NCBI RefSeq assembly: GCF_024198255.1
Contig: NZ_JAJVKW010000001.1
Coordinates: 682,001 to 746,000 of the forward strand
Length of the DNA stretch: 64,000 nucleotides
Direction of reading: 5' to 3'
Source of the DNA: Myxococcus guangdongensis
GTDB lineage: Bacteria; Myxococcota; Myxococcia; Myxococcales; Myxococcaceae
Shown: positions 8,516 through 18,415 of the stretch, in pieces
Numbering within the stretch: position 1 is the stretch's first letter
Layout: every line of letters starts with the position of its first letter
Program-made: the position numbers and the translations under genes
The notes under the pieces: model-generated
Databases searched by the model: none
What the model saw: only the letters and a program-made list of their open reading frames with translations
What the model was told of the DNA's origin: nothing

Positions 8516-8655
8516 GTCGCACGACTCCTCGCCCCCTCGGGCTGCAATGGGCGCGAGGTTATACGGAATCCGTGACACCTGGGATGACACGCCCCGGCAG
8601 GCGCTGCGTCGGTGGTGACTATCCAAGAGCCTCTGTCTTTGGGTTGAATGGCCGG

Positions 8656-9282
8656 ATGGCCCCAGGCGCACCCCATCCGCCGTCCGACTCCCGGAGGCGG
8701 GGCGTCGCGAAGAACCTGCTCCTCGTCATCGCCTGTCTGCTCGTGGGCGGCGCGGCGGCCGTCGTCGTGTCGCGCCAGGACCCGCCGCCCCCGGATGACC
8801 TCCCCATCCCCGCGGTGGCCGTGCCGAAAATCGAAGCGAAGGCCGAGGTGAAGACCTCGGCCCGCGTCACGCCGCCGCTCACCGGCCCCAAGCGCGACCC
8901 TCGCATCCCCCAGCGGATGCCACCGGGCCCCGAGATGCGGCGCTCCACCCAGGACGTCTGGTGCGAGGGCCTGTCGGTGGAGCGCTGCGATGACTTCCCC
9001 CAGGACTGTGAGCTCGCGACCTATTGCGACGGCGTGAGGTTCTGCAGGACCCAGCCCCTGTATCCCAACGAGGCGAAGTGCGCGGAGGAGGGCATCTACG
9101 GCGCCAGCGTGGCGTGCTGCCCTGGCCTCGTGCCGCGCTGCGGGACCCCGGAGCACTACGTCGGCCCCAAGTGCAACCCCATCCAGGGAACCACCGAGGA
9201 GCCGGCCTGCGTGCGCTGCGGTGATGGCGTGTGCGGGAGGTTCGAACAAGTCTGCAACTGCCCAGAGGACTGCGCCCGATGA
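8656..9282 (+). CDS. Membrane-anchored Cys-rich protein of unknown function
   Basis: 208 residues from ATG 8656; the frame is open further upstream and no ribosome binding site marks a start, so the N terminus is uncertain. After RRRG a single hydrophobic helix (LLLVIACLLVGGAAAVVV) is followed by a Pro-rich linker and a domain carrying about seventeen cysteines (DVWCEGLSVERCDDFPQDC, CPGLVPRCG, RCGDGVCGRFEQVCNCPEDC). The last stretch, CGDGVCgrfEqvCNCPeDC, matches a motif frequent in myxobacterial secreted proteins. Topology suggests an exported domain held by an uncleaved anchor. Its stop overlaps the next start (ATGA), so the two are translationally coupled. Confidence 0.75.
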   Translation: MAPGAPHPPSDSRRRGVAKNLLLVIACLLVGGAAAVVVSRQDPPPPDDLPIPAVAVPKIEAKAEVKTSARVTPPLTGPKRDPRIPQRMPPGPEMRRSTQDVWCEGLSVERCDDFPQDCELATYCDGVRFCRTQPLYPNEAKCAEEGIYGASVACCPGLVPRCGTPEHYVGPKCNPIQGTTEEPACVRCGDGVCGRFEQVCNCPEDCAR

Positions 9283-10790
9283 CCTTCGTCCCCGTGCAAC
9301 GGCTCGCGCCCGTGACGCTCCTCGTGCTCCTGCTCGGAGGCTCCGCCGACGCGCGCCCCAAGTACCTGTCCCGGGCCCGCGTCACGGAGGACACGCCGGT
9401 GATGCAGGCCGCGCTCGACGGGGATGTGGCGCGGATGAAGGACCTGCTCGACCACAAGTCCGCGGTCAACATCACGGGCGACAGCTTGAATGGCTATTCC
9501 TCCATGACGCCGCTGATGGTGTCGGGCGAGAAGGATGACGTCACCGTCCTCCGGATGCTGCTGAAGGCGGGGGCGGACCCGCGGCTGCGAGTCCCCCGAC
9601 ACAACAACAGCGCCTGGCCTCCCTTCGGCTGGTCCGCGCGGTGCTTCGCGCGCTCCACGGGCGCGGCTCGCGCGGAGAAGCTGCTGGTGAAGGCGGGCTC
9701 GCCCGGTGACGAGGCGTGCCTGCTGGAAGCGGACTTCCTGGCGGCGGTGAGCAAGAAGAAGGTTCAGAAGGCCCAACAACTGGGCCAACGCGCGAAGGGG
9801 CGCATCCAGCAGCGCGTGCTCGCGGACGCACTGGACCTCGCCGCCGAGCAGAAGAACGTGCCCATGGTTCGCGCCGTCGAGGCGGCGGGGCTGTCCCCCC
9901 GGGGCGGCATCCACCTCAACATGGCCGTCCCCGCCGGCACCGACGTGTCGATGCGCCCCGGCTCGCGCATCACCATCAGCCCCCTGCCCGCCGTGGAGGT
10001 GGCGTTCCGCGAGGACAACGAGAAGGCCCTGCTCGCCCTGGTGAAGAAGGGCGCGGAGCCGCCGCCGCTCTCCCAGCTCGTCGAGAAGCGGATGCGCCTG
10101 GTGGTCAAGCACCTGCTGAAGAAGGGGGCCAACCCCAATGAGAAGCAGCCGCTGGGAGACACGGCCCTCGTCAAGGCCGTGCAAGCGCGGGATTGGGACC
10201 TCACCGAGGCGCTGCTCGCGGCCGGCGCGGACGTCAACCTCACGGGGGCCAGTTCGTCGACGCCCCTGCTGACGTCGATGCAGGGGACGGAGCCCGTGGA
10301 CACGGCGCTCGTGCGGCGGCTCGTGGAGGCGGGGGCGGACATCGACAAGAGCGACAGCACCCGGACGCCCTTGAAGCACGCGGCGGGCGTCTGCCTGCCG
10401 GACATCGTCTCCCTGCTCCTCCAGCGAGGGGCACGGTGGAGCCTGCCCCCGAGCGGCGGCACGGGGCTCTACGAAGAAGCGCTGCGGCCTCGCGCCCCCT
10501 GCACCGAGGAGGACACCCTCCGCGTCGTCCAGGCCCTGCGCGCAGGCGGCGTCCTCATCCACGCGCAGGAGCTGATGGACCCGGGGCACTTCCACGAGCG
10601 CGCGCGGCAGTCCTCCTCGTTGGGCGCCGAGCTCTTCGCCGCGGGGCTGGTGCCCGAGCGCAAGCGGCCGAAGTCCCGCTACCCGGAGGGCAGCCCCCTG
10701 CGGGAGATGGAGAACCTCGGGAGGGCCGTGCGGACCACAACGCCTCTCATCGAATGGGAACTCTACAATCCCTGGCTCTGGGGAACGTGA
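9279..10790 (+). CDS. Secreted ankyrin-repeat protein
   Basis: 503 residues; the ATG overlaps the upstream TGA by ATGA. A signal peptide ends near SADA-R. Ankyrin repeats are visible at about 45-110 (TPVMQAALDGDVARMKDLLD, VLRMLLKAGADP) and again near 285-390 (DTALVKAVQARDWDLTEALL, LVRRLVEAGADIDKSD, TPLKHAAGVCLPDIVSLLLQ), with a less regular helical stretch between. Periplasmic ankyrin proteins usually act as binding scaffolds. The coupling to the Cys-rich anchored protein suggests they act together, for example as a membrane-tethered protein and its periplasmic partner (inference). Confidence 0.85.
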   Translation: MTFVPVQRLAPVTLLVLLLGGSADARPKYLSRARVTEDTPVMQAALDGDVARMKDLLDHKSAVNITGDSLNGYSSMTPLMVSGEKDDVTVLRMLLKAGADPRLRVPRHNNSAWPPFGWSARCFARSTGAARAEKLLVKAGSPGDEACLLEADFLAAVSKKKVQKAQQLGQRAKGRIQQRVLADALDLAAEQKNVPMVRAVEAAGLSPRGGIHLNMAVPAGTDVSMRPGSRITISPLPAVEVAFREDNEKALLALVKKGAEPPPLSQLVEKRMRLVVKHLLKKGANPNEKQPLGDTALVKAVQARDWDLTEALLAAGADVNLTGASSSTPLLTSMQGTEPVDTALVRRLVEAGADIDKSDSTRTPLKHAAGVCLPDIVSLLLQRGARWSLPPSGGTGLYEEALRPRAPCTEEDTLRVVQALRAGGVLIHAQELMDPGHFHERARQSSSLGAELFAAGLVPERKRPKSRYPEGSPLREMENLGRAVRTTTPLIEWELYNPWLWGT

Positions 10791-10803
10791 GGCCGGTGTG
10801 CGA

Positions 10804-10835
10804 TTGACGCTCCCTGGCAATGGGCGACATAGAGT
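10804..10835 (+). promoter_or_regulatory. Putative promoter of the G8 protein gene
   Basis: TTGACG at 10804-10809 and CATAGAGT at 10828-10835 form a sigma-70-like pair (spacer 18 to CATAGA, 20 to TAGAGT). The -10 region ends 5 bases before the preferred ATG at 10841. No ribosome binding site is present, consistent with a leaderless transcript. Confidence 0.4.
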
Positions 10836-10840
10836 CGCGC

Positions 10841-13800
10841 ATGCCGACCAACCCGAATAAACTCATCTCGCTGCTTATCCTGGCGGTGGCCTGCGTGTCC
10901 GCGCAGGCGCTCGCCGCGACGCTGGGCTCCGCGTCCTCCACCGCCTTCACCTTCCCCAACGGGACGTTCGAGGTCCCCGCGCTCGCGGCGTCGCCGGGCT
11001 ATCAGTACGCCCCCGCGGGTTCGGGCTGGACGTTCGTCAACGGCGCGGGCCTCACGCGCAACGGCACGGCCTTCACGTCGGGCAACCCGAGCGCGCCGCA
11101 GGGCGCCCAGGTGATGTTGTTGCAGGGCGTGGCCTCGGCCTCGCGGACCCTCGACGTCCCCGCGGGCTACTACGTCTTCAGCTTCGCGACCGCGCAGCGC
11201 GGCAACGTCCCCGGAACGCAGCAGCGGGTGGAGCTGCGAATCGACGGGGCCACGGTGCTGGGCGTCACGCCCTCGGGCAGCGCCTACCAACGCCTCACCA
11301 CGGGCCCGGTGCTGCTGGGCTCGGGGGCGCACACCGTGGAGCTGCACGGCACCAATCCCCTGGGCACCGACAACACCGCCTTCGTGGACGACCTCACGGC
11401 GACGCGCGTGCGGGACATCGGCATCAGCGGCTTCGAGTCCCCCGCCCTGCCCGCCTCGCCCGGCTACGCGTACACCCCCACGGGCGGCCCGTGGTCCTTC
11501 AACCCGGGCGCGGGACTGGGCCGCAACGGCAGCGCCTTCACCGTCGCCAATCCCAACGCACCCGAAGGCGTCCAGGTCCTCTTCCTCCAGGGCCCCTCCT
11601 CCGCGTCGACCTCCGTCAGCATCCCCATCGCGGGCCACTATCGCTTCCGCGTCAGGGCCGCGGCGCGCGCCAACAGCCCCACCCTGCCCCCCGCGAAGCA
11701 CCTCCGCGTCAGCGTGGCCGGCACGGAGGTCGGCGAGTTCCGCCTCACGGGCACGCAGTACGTCGAGCAGATCTCCCTGCCCATCTACCTGGCCGCGGGG
11801 ACCAGCGTGGTGAGCCTCGCGGGCGTGGACACGGCGGGAGGAGACCACACGGCGCTGGTGGATGACCTGCGGATGGAGCTCGTCCACGACTGGAGGGACC
11901 CGCAGGTCTGGGGCGGCGCGGTGCCCGGACCGAACGACATCGCCACCGTGGGGGCCGGCAGCGCCGTGTGCCTCCGGGGCGCCATCAGCACGACGGCCAT
12001 CAGCGTGGGCGGGGAGCTGCTCGGCGTCCAGAACCAGGGCTTCGACGTCACCACGCGCTACGTGATGGTGATGGGCACCGGCGCCAGGCTCGAGGTGGGG
12101 CAGGAGCTGACGCCCTTCCCGAACGCGGGCGTGTTCACGCTCGTCGGCGCGCCGGACGGCTCCGACGTCATGGGCATGGGCAACAAGTTCCTGGGCGCCA
12201 TGAACTCCGGCGTCATCCGGCTCCACGGCGAGGAGCGCGTGAGCTGGTCCCAGCTCGGCGCGAACGCGGCCGCGGGGAGCACCTCCCTCCTCCTCAAGGA
12301 GGCGGTGGACTGGCGCGTGGGAGACGCCGTGGTCGTGGTCTCCAGCCACCTGAATCCGAACGAGGCGGAGAAGCGGACCCTCATCGGTCTGTCGGAGGGG
12401 AACACCCGGGTGGCGCTGTCGAGCCCGCTCACCTTCGCGCATTCCGGCGCGGTGAAGACCCATGCCCAGGGCTCGCGCACGTGGACGGCGGACCTGCGCG
12501 CGCAGGTGGGCCTGCTCACCCACAACCTCAAGATCCAGGGTGACGGAGCCTCCTCGTCCACGAGCCACGGGGGCCATGTCATGGTCATGACCGACGCGGC
12601 CGCGTACATCAGCGGCGTCGAGCTGTACAACATGGGCCAGAAGAAGCTGCTCGGCCGCTATCCGTTCCACTGGCACATGCTCGGAGCGGCGGGCGCGGGG
12701 CAGTACTTCAAGAACTCCAGCATCCACCAGTCCTACAACCGGGCCATCACCATCCACGGCACGGAGAGCACGCGGGTGGAGAACAACTTCTTCTACGACC
12801 ACGTCGGACACGGCGTGTTCCTGGAGGACGGCAGCGAGCGCTTCAACGTCATCAAGAAGAACGTGACGCTGCTCACCCGGCGCCCCGCGCCCGGCGACCA
12901 GTTGACGCCCTCCGACAACGAGCTCATCCAGCTCCAGAACCGCACGCCGGCCAGCTATTGGATCACCAACCCGCAGAACACGTTCGAGGACAACGTCGCC
13001 GCGGGGACCGAGGGCACGGGGTTCTGGTTCGCCTTCCCCAAGAAGCCCATGGGGCAGTCCGCGACCGATGGGCGCTTCAGCAACCTGGAGCCCTGGCGGC
13101 TGCCGATGATTTCCTTCAAGGGCAACAGCGCGCACAGCACCGGGTCCGGGTTCGACATCTTCGACGGGCTGTCCGCCGCCCACTCCATCCAACCGAACCT
13201 CGGCTGGGATGACCCGGCGCTCCACCTCATCGAGGACAGCACCTGGTACGCGAACGAGCTGGGCATCTACACCGGCATCGGCGTGGGCGGCCCGTCCGAC
13301 AACCTGGTCTTCCGCAACAACCTCTTCATCGACAACCACACCGCGGCGATGATGGCCAGCTACAGCATCATCGACCAGAGCCTGTTCGTGGCGAACTCGG
13401 GCGAGTCGCTCTACACCGGAGCGCAGCACGCCTACCGGGTCTACGACGGCGCGGGACAGGTCCGGGACTCGCACTTCGTCGGTTGGAACGCGGCCAACGC
13501 CAACCTCCTCATCAACACCGGCGCCGCCGTCAAGCACCCCAACCACCTGTTCACCGGGAACACGGTGTCGCCGGCGGGGACGCCGCGCATCAGCCTGGCC
13601 AACTACGACTTGCCGCCCAAGGCGAACACCGACGCCAACGACAACGAGCACCCGCGCTTCTGGTCCATCGTGCTGCGCGACGTCACGGGCGGCCTCAGCG
13701 GCAAGCCGAACACCACCCTCATCTCCAGCCATCCCTTCCTGCGGGTGGGTGACGAGTTCCGTCCCGCGAACTGGGAGAACGCGTACCGCAGCGACCACCG

Positions 13801-14770
13801 CTTCGTCCTGTCGCGGCTGACCTACGCGGTGCCCTTCGAGCAGACGCCCGATGTCACCGTCACCCGGGAGAAGCCGGGGACGCCCACCGCGTCCGTCTAT
13901 TACATCCACGGCTATCGGGAGTGGCACCAGCTCCCGTTCCTGGTGAACGAGGGCTTCGAGTACACGTATGCCTATGCGTCCCTGCCCTCCGTGAGGACGG
14001 TGGCGATGAACCTGGAGGACGCGAGCGTGGGCGACCACTACGTCGCCCGGTTCAAGGACTTCGGGAGGCTGGGAGGCCTGAGCCTCGCGTCGTCGCAAGG
14101 GGGCTTCACCTCGCGCACCTCGCTGGCCAACCTGCGGGCCTCGGCCACCTCGGGGTACTTCGTGCAGCCGGGCGGAGACCTGTACATCAAGGCGGTGGCC
14201 ACCGGGAGGGCGCAGAACTTCGTCATCAACTGGAGCACAGACTTCGCGGTGCCGCCGCTCGACACGGACGGGGACCAGATGACGGACCTTGCCGAAATCG
14301 TCGCGGGTCGCCACCCGTTCGACGCGGGGGACCTGGGCGCGGAGTTCAACGCGGCGGGGGACCTCGAGGGCTGGAGCACGTCCGCGAGCATCGCGGGGCT
14401 CGCCGTCACCGGGGGCGTGCTGACCGGGACGTCCTCGGGCAACGGTGACGCGCAGGTGGTGAACGCGGCCCATGACTTCCGCGCGAATCGCGTGGCGAAG
14501 CTCCAGGTGCGGATGCGCGCGTCACAGGCCACCACGCTCGAGCTCTTCTTCGCCACGGCCACCCTGCCCGGCTTCTCCGGCACGCGCTCGACGAGCACAA
14601 CCTACACCGGCAACGGCGCCTACCAGACGCTCACCTTCGAGGTGGCGGGCCATGTCGACTGGGCTGGCACCATCACGGACTTGCGCCTGGACCCGGTGAG
14701 CGGCGTGGGAATCCAGTTCGACATCGACTGGATTCGCGCCGTACCCGCTCCCGCCGTCACGCGGGACTGA
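10841..14770 (+). CDS. Large secreted G8 / parallel beta-helix protein resembling CEMIP/TMEM2
   Basis: 1309 residues. The signal peptide ends near ALA-A. Two ~155-residue jelly-roll-like modules (about 30-345) open similarly (FEVPALAASPGYQYAPAGSG, FESPALPASPGYAYTP). A G8 domain starts near 349 (DWRDPQVWGGAVPGPND). A long right-handed beta-helix follows, containing LGRYPFHWHMLG (His610, His612), SIHQSYNRAITIHGT and HVGHGVFLEDGSE, the conserved block of animal CEMIP/KIAA1199 and TMEM2. The last ~120 residues look like a carbohydrate-binding module. Animal relatives degrade or bind hyaluronan, so action on a glycan is inferred; bacterial members are uncharacterised to my knowledge. ATG 10841 was preferred over 10820 because it starts directly at the signal peptide and sits at a promoter. 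Confidence 0.9.
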   Translation: MPTNPNKLISLLILAVACVSAQALAATLGSASSTAFTFPNGTFEVPALAASPGYQYAPAGSGWTFVNGAGLTRNGTAFTSGNPSAPQGAQVMLLQGVASASRTLDVPAGYYVFSFATAQRGNVPGTQQRVELRIDGATVLGVTPSGSAYQRLTTGPVLLGSGAHTVELHGTNPLGTDNTAFVDDLTATRVRDIGISGFESPALPASPGYAYTPTGGPWSFNPGAGLGRNGSAFTVANPNAPEGVQVLFLQGPSSASTSVSIPIAGHYRFRVRAAARANSPTLPPAKHLRVSVAGTEVGEFRLTGTQYVEQISLPIYLAAGTSVVSLAGVDTAGGDHTALVDDLRMELVHDWRDPQVWGGAVPGPNDIATVGAGSAVCLRGAISTTAISVGGELLGVQNQGFDVTTRYVMVMGTGARLEVGQELTPFPNAGVFTLVGAPDGSDVMGMGNKFLGAMNSGVIRLHGEERVSWSQLGANAAAGSTSLLLKEAVDWRVGDAVVVVSSHLNPNEAEKRTLIGLSEGNTRVALSSPLTFAHSGAVKTHAQGSRTWTADLRAQVGLLTHNLKIQGDGASSSTSHGGHVMVMTDAAAYISGVELYNMGQKKLLGRYPFHWHMLGAAGAGQYFKNSSIHQSYNRAITIHGTESTRVENNFFYDHVGHGVFLEDGSERFNVIKKNVTLLTRRPAPGDQLTPSDNELIQLQNRTPASYWITNPQNTFEDNVAAGTEGTGFWFAFPKKPMGQSATDGRFSNLEPWRLPMISFKGNSAHSTGSGFDIFDGLSAAHSIQPNLGWDDPALHLIEDSTWYANELGIYTGIGVGGPSDNLVFRNNLFIDNHTAAMMASYSIIDQSLFVANSGESLYTGAQHAYRVYDGAGQVRDSHFVGWNAANANLLINTGAAVKHPNHLFTGNTVSPAGTPRISLANYDLPPKANTDANDNEHPRFWSIVLRDVTGGLSGKPNTTLISSHPFLRVGDEFRPANWENAYRSDHRFVLSRLTYAVPFEQTPDVTVTREKPGTPTASVYYIHGYREWHQLPFLVNEGFEYTYAYASLPSVRTVAMNLEDASVGDHYVARFKDFGRLGGLSLASSQGGFTSRTSLANLRASATSGYFVQPGGDLYIKAVATGRAQNFVINWSTDFAVPPLDTDGDQMTDLAEIVAGRHPFDAGDLGAEFNAAGDLEGWSTSASIAGLAVTGGVLTGTSSGNGDAQVVNAAHDFRANRVAKLQVRMRASQATTLELFFATATLPGFSGTRSTSTTYTGNGAYQTLTFEVAGHVDWAGTITDLRLDPVSGVGIQFDIDWIRAVPAPAVTRD

Positions 14771-15156
14771 GCCGGATGGAGTGGCCCGGGACGACTTTCT
14801 TCGTTCCGCGCCACGAAATCGGACGTGGGGTGCGCCCCGGGAAGGGCCTTGTCGCGCACGGGAAGACGCCGCCGTGCGACGAGAAGTCCCGGGATGCACC
14901 GCCGGCCACCCCGCTTTGGCGTGGACCGACAGCGTGGCCGCCAGGAGGCTCTCTCCGGCTGATTCTCGCGGGGTGTCTGGCCATGTCGCGCGTCACGCAT
15001 GCGCGGTGGGAACGGTGTCATCAATCCAGTCGTCGCCCTCGGTGGGAGCGGGCATGATGAACGAACGCCCCGCCCGGCTCGTCGCGGAGGTGCTCCGCAT
15101 GTGAGCGGGGCACGCTCCTGGCTCGCGTGTGGCGGCGGGTCGAGGAGACACGACAC
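14771..15156. other. Intergenic region, no gene or clear element seen
   Basis: 386 bases between the G8 protein and the pentapeptide protein. Two overlapping plus-strand frames of about 90-107 codons lack a ribosome binding site and resemble nothing I know. The only supported element is the GAGGAG ribosome binding site of the next gene at 15142-15147. Confidence 0.5.
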
Positions 15157-15816
15157 ATGACGACGGAGCGTGGGATGGACCCGGGGGTGGTGGAGCGGCT
15201 CGCGCGCGAGGAGTCGTTCGCGAACGAGACCTTCGTGGGGCTCGACCTCCAGGGCGTGGTGCTCGCCGACAAGGAGTTCTATCGGTGCACGTTCGAGAAC
15301 TGCCATCTCCAGGAGAGCCGGTGGAAGGGCGCGCGGCTGGAGGACTGCGTCGTCCGTGGCAGCAACCTCACGCGGGCGCAGCTGTCCTCCACCGCGCTCC
15401 GGGACGTGCGCTTCGAGGGCTCGAAGCTGATGGGCATCGACTGGAGCAACCTCGCGTCGAACCCCGAGCTGCGCTTCGTGGAGTGTGGCCTGTCGTATTG
15501 CTCGTTCGTCGGGCTGAGTCTGCGGAAGACCGAAGTCCTGCGCTGCATGGCGCGGGAGTCGAACTTCTATGATTTGGACCTGACGGACTCGGACTTCACG
15601 GGCACGGACTTGAGTGGCAGCAACTTCCGGGGCTGCATGCTCACGCGCGTGGACTTCCGGGACACGGTGGGCACGTTCCTCGACCCGCAGCACAACAAGC
15701 TCAAGGACGTGAGGGTTCCGGTGGAGACGGCGGTCGCGCTCGCCCGGAACCTGGGCATGTTGGTGGCGGGCTTCCACGACGAGGCCCCGAAGCGCGCGCC
15801 GAGGAAGGGCCGGTAG
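15157..15816 (+). CDS. Pentapeptide-repeat protein, Qnr-like size and layout
   Basis: 219 residues from an ATG 9 bases after GAGGAG. Pentapeptide repeats A(D/N)LxX run from about residue 25 to 175 (FYRCTFENCHLQESRWKGAR, SNFYDLDLTDSDFTGTDLSG), forming a right-handed quadrilateral beta-helix. The Qnr/McbG quinolone-protection proteins are ~218 residues and end LDPxxxxLxxVxI plus an amphipathic helix; here the end is FLDPQHNKLKDVRVPVETAV, the same plan. DNA gyrase binding is therefore plausible but not shown: the loops that distinguish Qnr from other pentapeptide proteins cannot be judged by eye. No resistance or toxin genes lie nearby. Confidence 0.85.
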   Translation: MTTERGMDPGVVERLAREESFANETFVGLDLQGVVLADKEFYRCTFENCHLQESRWKGARLEDCVVRGSNLTRAQLSSTALRDVRFEGSKLMGIDWSNLASNPELRFVECGLSYCSFVGLSLRKTEVLRCMARESNFYDLDLTDSDFTGTDLSGSNFRGCMLTRVDFRDTVGTFLDPQHNKLKDVRVPVETAVALARNLGMLVAGFHDEAPKRAPRKGR

Positions 15817-15874
15817 GGGCAGGCCCCCGCCGCGACGGTTCTTGCTGGGGTTGGCGAATACGGGCGGAGAGAGG

Positions 15875-16519
15875 ATGCTCTCGGGAATGACCGGGATTCA
15901 GATTGGCATCTTCTCCAGCGTCTTCGGAGTCGGCCTCGGGTTCGCGAGCCTCATCGGTTACGTCCGCTGGAAGCGCTGGAACCAGCAACTCCAGACCTGG
16001 GAGGGCTTCGCAAAGACTCGCGGCTGGTCCTTCATGGCGAGGTCCGGGTTCATGTACTCCGCGGGGACGATGGAGATGAAGGGTCGCTACGCCGGGCGGT
16101 CCATCACGGTGGAGACCGAGCATCGGGGCTTTGGGAGGTATTTCCACATCGTCACCATCGTCCGGCACGGGCTGGGCAACGGCTTTCCGCGCGAGGTGGC
16201 CATCCGGCCCGAGACGCTGGACGATACGGTCCTCAGGCTGTTCGGCACGAAGGACGAGGACATTGGAGATGCCAGCCTTGATAACGCGTTGGACCTGAGG
16301 AACGTCACGCCCAAGGCCCGCGCCATCCTCCTCAGCCCGGGGATGCGACAGCCCTTGCTGGACCTGGCCCGTGCCTTCGAGACCTTCTCCATCGAGAACG
16401 GCGTCCTGACGGTGACAGTGGTCGCCGTTCCGCGCACCCCCCTCGAGATGTATGAACTGCTCAAGCCCGTGCGCGAGCTGGTCGACGCCGCGCGGGACAC
16501 GCTCGGCGATACCGGCTGA
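15875..16519 (+). CDS. Membrane-anchored protein of unknown function
   Basis: 214 residues from ATG 15875 with GGAG 5 bases upstream; ATG 15887 is a close alternative. One N-terminal hydrophobic helix (IGIFSSVFGVGLGFASLIGY) is followed by WKRW and a ~180-residue cytoplasmic-type domain (YAGRSITVETEHRGFGRYFH). I do not recognise the domain. It is rich in alternating beta-strand patterns and ends with a helix (LLKPVRELVDAARDTL). Spacing of 58 bases after the pentapeptide gene on the same strand allows co-transcription. Confidence 0.75.
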   Translation: MLSGMTGIQIGIFSSVFGVGLGFASLIGYVRWKRWNQQLQTWEGFAKTRGWSFMARSGFMYSAGTMEMKGRYAGRSITVETEHRGFGRYFHIVTIVRHGLGNGFPREVAIRPETLDDTVLRLFGTKDEDIGDASLDNALDLRNVTPKARAILLSPGMRQPLLDLARAFETFSIENGVLTVTVVAVPRTPLEMYELLKPVRELVDAARDTLGDTG

Positions 16520-16557
16520 CGGGCAGGGAACACCGGGCTGGTGGGACAGCGCGGGCA

Positions 16558-16584
16558 CGGGGCGAGCGGGAGCCCCCCGCCCCG
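16558..16584. terminator. GC hairpin between convergent genes
   Basis: CGGGGCG (16558-16564) pairs with CGCCCCG (16578-16584) around a 13-base loop, in the gap between the convergent membrane-protein gene and the glycoside hydrolase. No U-tract is present. Confidence 0.35.
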
Positions 16585-16589
16585 CGGAC

Positions 16590-18155
16590 TCACGGGAAGG
16601 CGTAGCCCAGCAGTTGCTCGGTGATCTGCCCCTCGCAGTTGGACGCGGGGGAGATGAAGTGGTCCTGCCCCGTCCCGATGCGGCAGCGGTAGAGCGGCAC
16701 GGAGCCCGCCACCTGGCTGGTGTGGATGTAGCCCACCGGTCCCAGCGAACGCAGGCCCTCGCAGCCCACCTCCCCGCTGATGAGGTTGTGGTTGCCCACC
16801 TGGCACTCGTAGAGCAGGCGGGTGCCCGCCACGGGGTCTCGCCACAGGCGCCATGACGCCTCCACGGTGAAGCCCGGCGGAAGCAGCCGCGACGACGCCC
16901 AGTGTCCCCGGGACGGGTGGTTGCCCCGGCGCAGCCGCGTGTACGGCAGCGTCTCGAAGCCGCAGGACAGCTGTGGCGGGTTCAAGTCATTGCGGTTGGC
17001 CAGGGCCCAGGTGGCCCACGCGGGCTTCGCGGAGCCGTCGAGGCGCATCAGCCCGAGCGCCAATCCGCCCTCTCCGGCGTTGTCCTGCATGCGGTGGTAG
17101 ATGTAGCTCTCGATGCCGGGCGTCCCCAGCACGTTGCGGAAGGTGTCGCACACGGCCGTCGCCTGCGCGGCCTCCGACGACGGCGAGGCGGAGCTGATGC
17201 CGCTCTCCGTGAGCTGGACCTCCCAGGCATGGGGGCGGTTGGGGAACGTCTGGCGCAGCCACCCCAGCAGCACGCCCAGGTTGCCGTACGTCACGCGGGG
17301 ATAGTCGAGCGGGGAGAACTCCGGCCGGCGCAGGTCGGGGGCGTATGGGTGGTACGCCACGCGCCAGGAGCGCGACCCCACGCGCGCCGCGAAGCCGGTC
17401 AGGAAGGTCACCCCGGACAAGAGCGGGCTGGAGGCGGCGGGCGCGTCGAACTCCGGCCCGAAGTGGTGCTCCAGCGAGATGAGCACCTTCGCGGACGGCT
17501 GCCACGTCATGACCTGGTCATAGGCCGCGTTGTAGTTGGCGGCGTAGGTGTCCAGCCACGCGGCGGTATCGCAGGCCCCGGCGCCCTGCCCGCAGCCGAT
17601 GTCGAACCAGTCGTTGGCGTTGACCTCGTTGTGGATGACGAAGTCCGCGATGCGGCCGTTGCCGTTCAGGCCGTCGTAGCGCCGGGCCAGCATGCCCGCG
17701 AAGCGGCCGTAGTCCGCCGCGTTGTTGGGCGCGCAGAAGATGTCGAAGCCCGGCGCCGCGGGCGTACAGGTGCGCCCCACCCGGGCCCAGGCAGGCACGC
17801 CGTACACCACCGCCGTCACCACCACGCCTCGCGCGGACCACTCGCGGATGGCGGCGTCCACCGGGGCGGGCACCTGGAAACAGTGGGCGTTGTACTCCAC
17901 CTCACCCGCCGCGCAGGGAGGGGCCTTCAGCGAGGGCTCCCACTGGGCCCACACCAGGTTCATGGCCACGCCGCCGGTGTTGTTGCCGGCGAGTTCGTCG
18001 TAGCTCGGCCAGAAGTCGGGCTGGATGCCCTTGATGCGGTAGCCGCTCCGCGTGGGATAGGGCAGGTCCGCCGCCGCCACGGACGGCAGCCCCACCACCA
18101 CGGCCAGCGCGAGCGCACACAGCCCGCCGCTCCATCGATTCAATGCCAGATGCAT
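16590..18155 (-). CDS. Secreted TIM-barrel glycoside hydrolase (clan GH-A type)
   Basis: 521 residues with a signal peptide cut near VAAA-D. The catalytic core (about 35-385) has the clan GH-A pattern: VIHNEVN with Glu177 as the probable acid/base and VQLTESGIS with Glu317 as the probable nucleophile, 140 residues apart, plus AYHPYAP between them. Residues ~425-520 hold two similar modules ([20 protein letters not shown] and [21 protein letters not shown]), a repeat found at the end of many secreted bacterial proteins and probably sugar-binding. Inferred role: extracellular polysaccharide hydrolysis; substrate unknown. Confidence 0.8.
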   Translation of the reverse strand: MHLALNRWSGGLCALALAVVVGLPSVAAADLPYPTRSGYRIKGIQPDFWPSYDELAGNNTGGVAMNLVWAQWEPSLKAPPCAAGEVEYNAHCFQVPAPVDAAIREWSARGVVVTAVVYGVPAWARVGRTCTPAAPGFDIFCAPNNAADYGRFAGMLARRYDGLNGNGRIADFVIHNEVNANDWFDIGCGQGAGACDTAAWLDTYAANYNAAYDQVMTWQPSAKVLISLEHHFGPEFDAPAASSPLLSGVTFLTGFAARVGSRSWRVAYHPYAPDLRRPEFSPLDYPRVTYGNLGVLLGWLRQTFPNRPHAWEVQLTESGISSASPSSEAAQATAVCDTFRNVLGTPGIESYIYHRMQDNAGEGGLALGLMRLDGSAKPAWATWALANRNDLNPPQLSCGFETLPYTRLRRGNHPSRGHWASSRLLPPGFTVEASWRLWRDPVAGTRLLYECQVGNHNLISGEVGCEGLRSLGPVGYIHTSQVAGSVPLYRCRIGTGQDHFISPASNCEGQITEQLLGYAFP

Positions 18156-18415
18156 GTCGGACGCTCCGTGAATGACGAGGCCCGGGAGGGAACCGCTCCC
18201 TCACCACCGGCCCGCCACCCATGGATATACATCCAACCCCATCCGGCCCGATGAACGCACACATTCTCAGGCACGACATCCCCCCAGGCCCGGGACGAGC
18301 TGCCTTGGCTGGAATGTTACACGGCGCCTCCCCGGGCCAACCTCGCACATGACGGATGACGAACGCGCGCGGGACCCAGGAGATGTCTGGGTTTGAGGGT
18401 GGCGAAGCACGAGCG

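Noticed and set aside
10763-14473. A 1236-codon open frame opposite the G8 protein
   Set aside because: Composition is Arg/His/Val-rich and without domains, typical of antisense frames in high-GC DNA.
14771-15156. Two overlapping small proteins of about 90-107 codons
   Set aside because: No ribosome binding site, no domain, unbalanced composition.
16590-18155. A specific GH family and substrate
   Set aside because: Only clan GH-A features (two Glu and the His-Tyr pattern) can be read by eye; a family needs a profile search.
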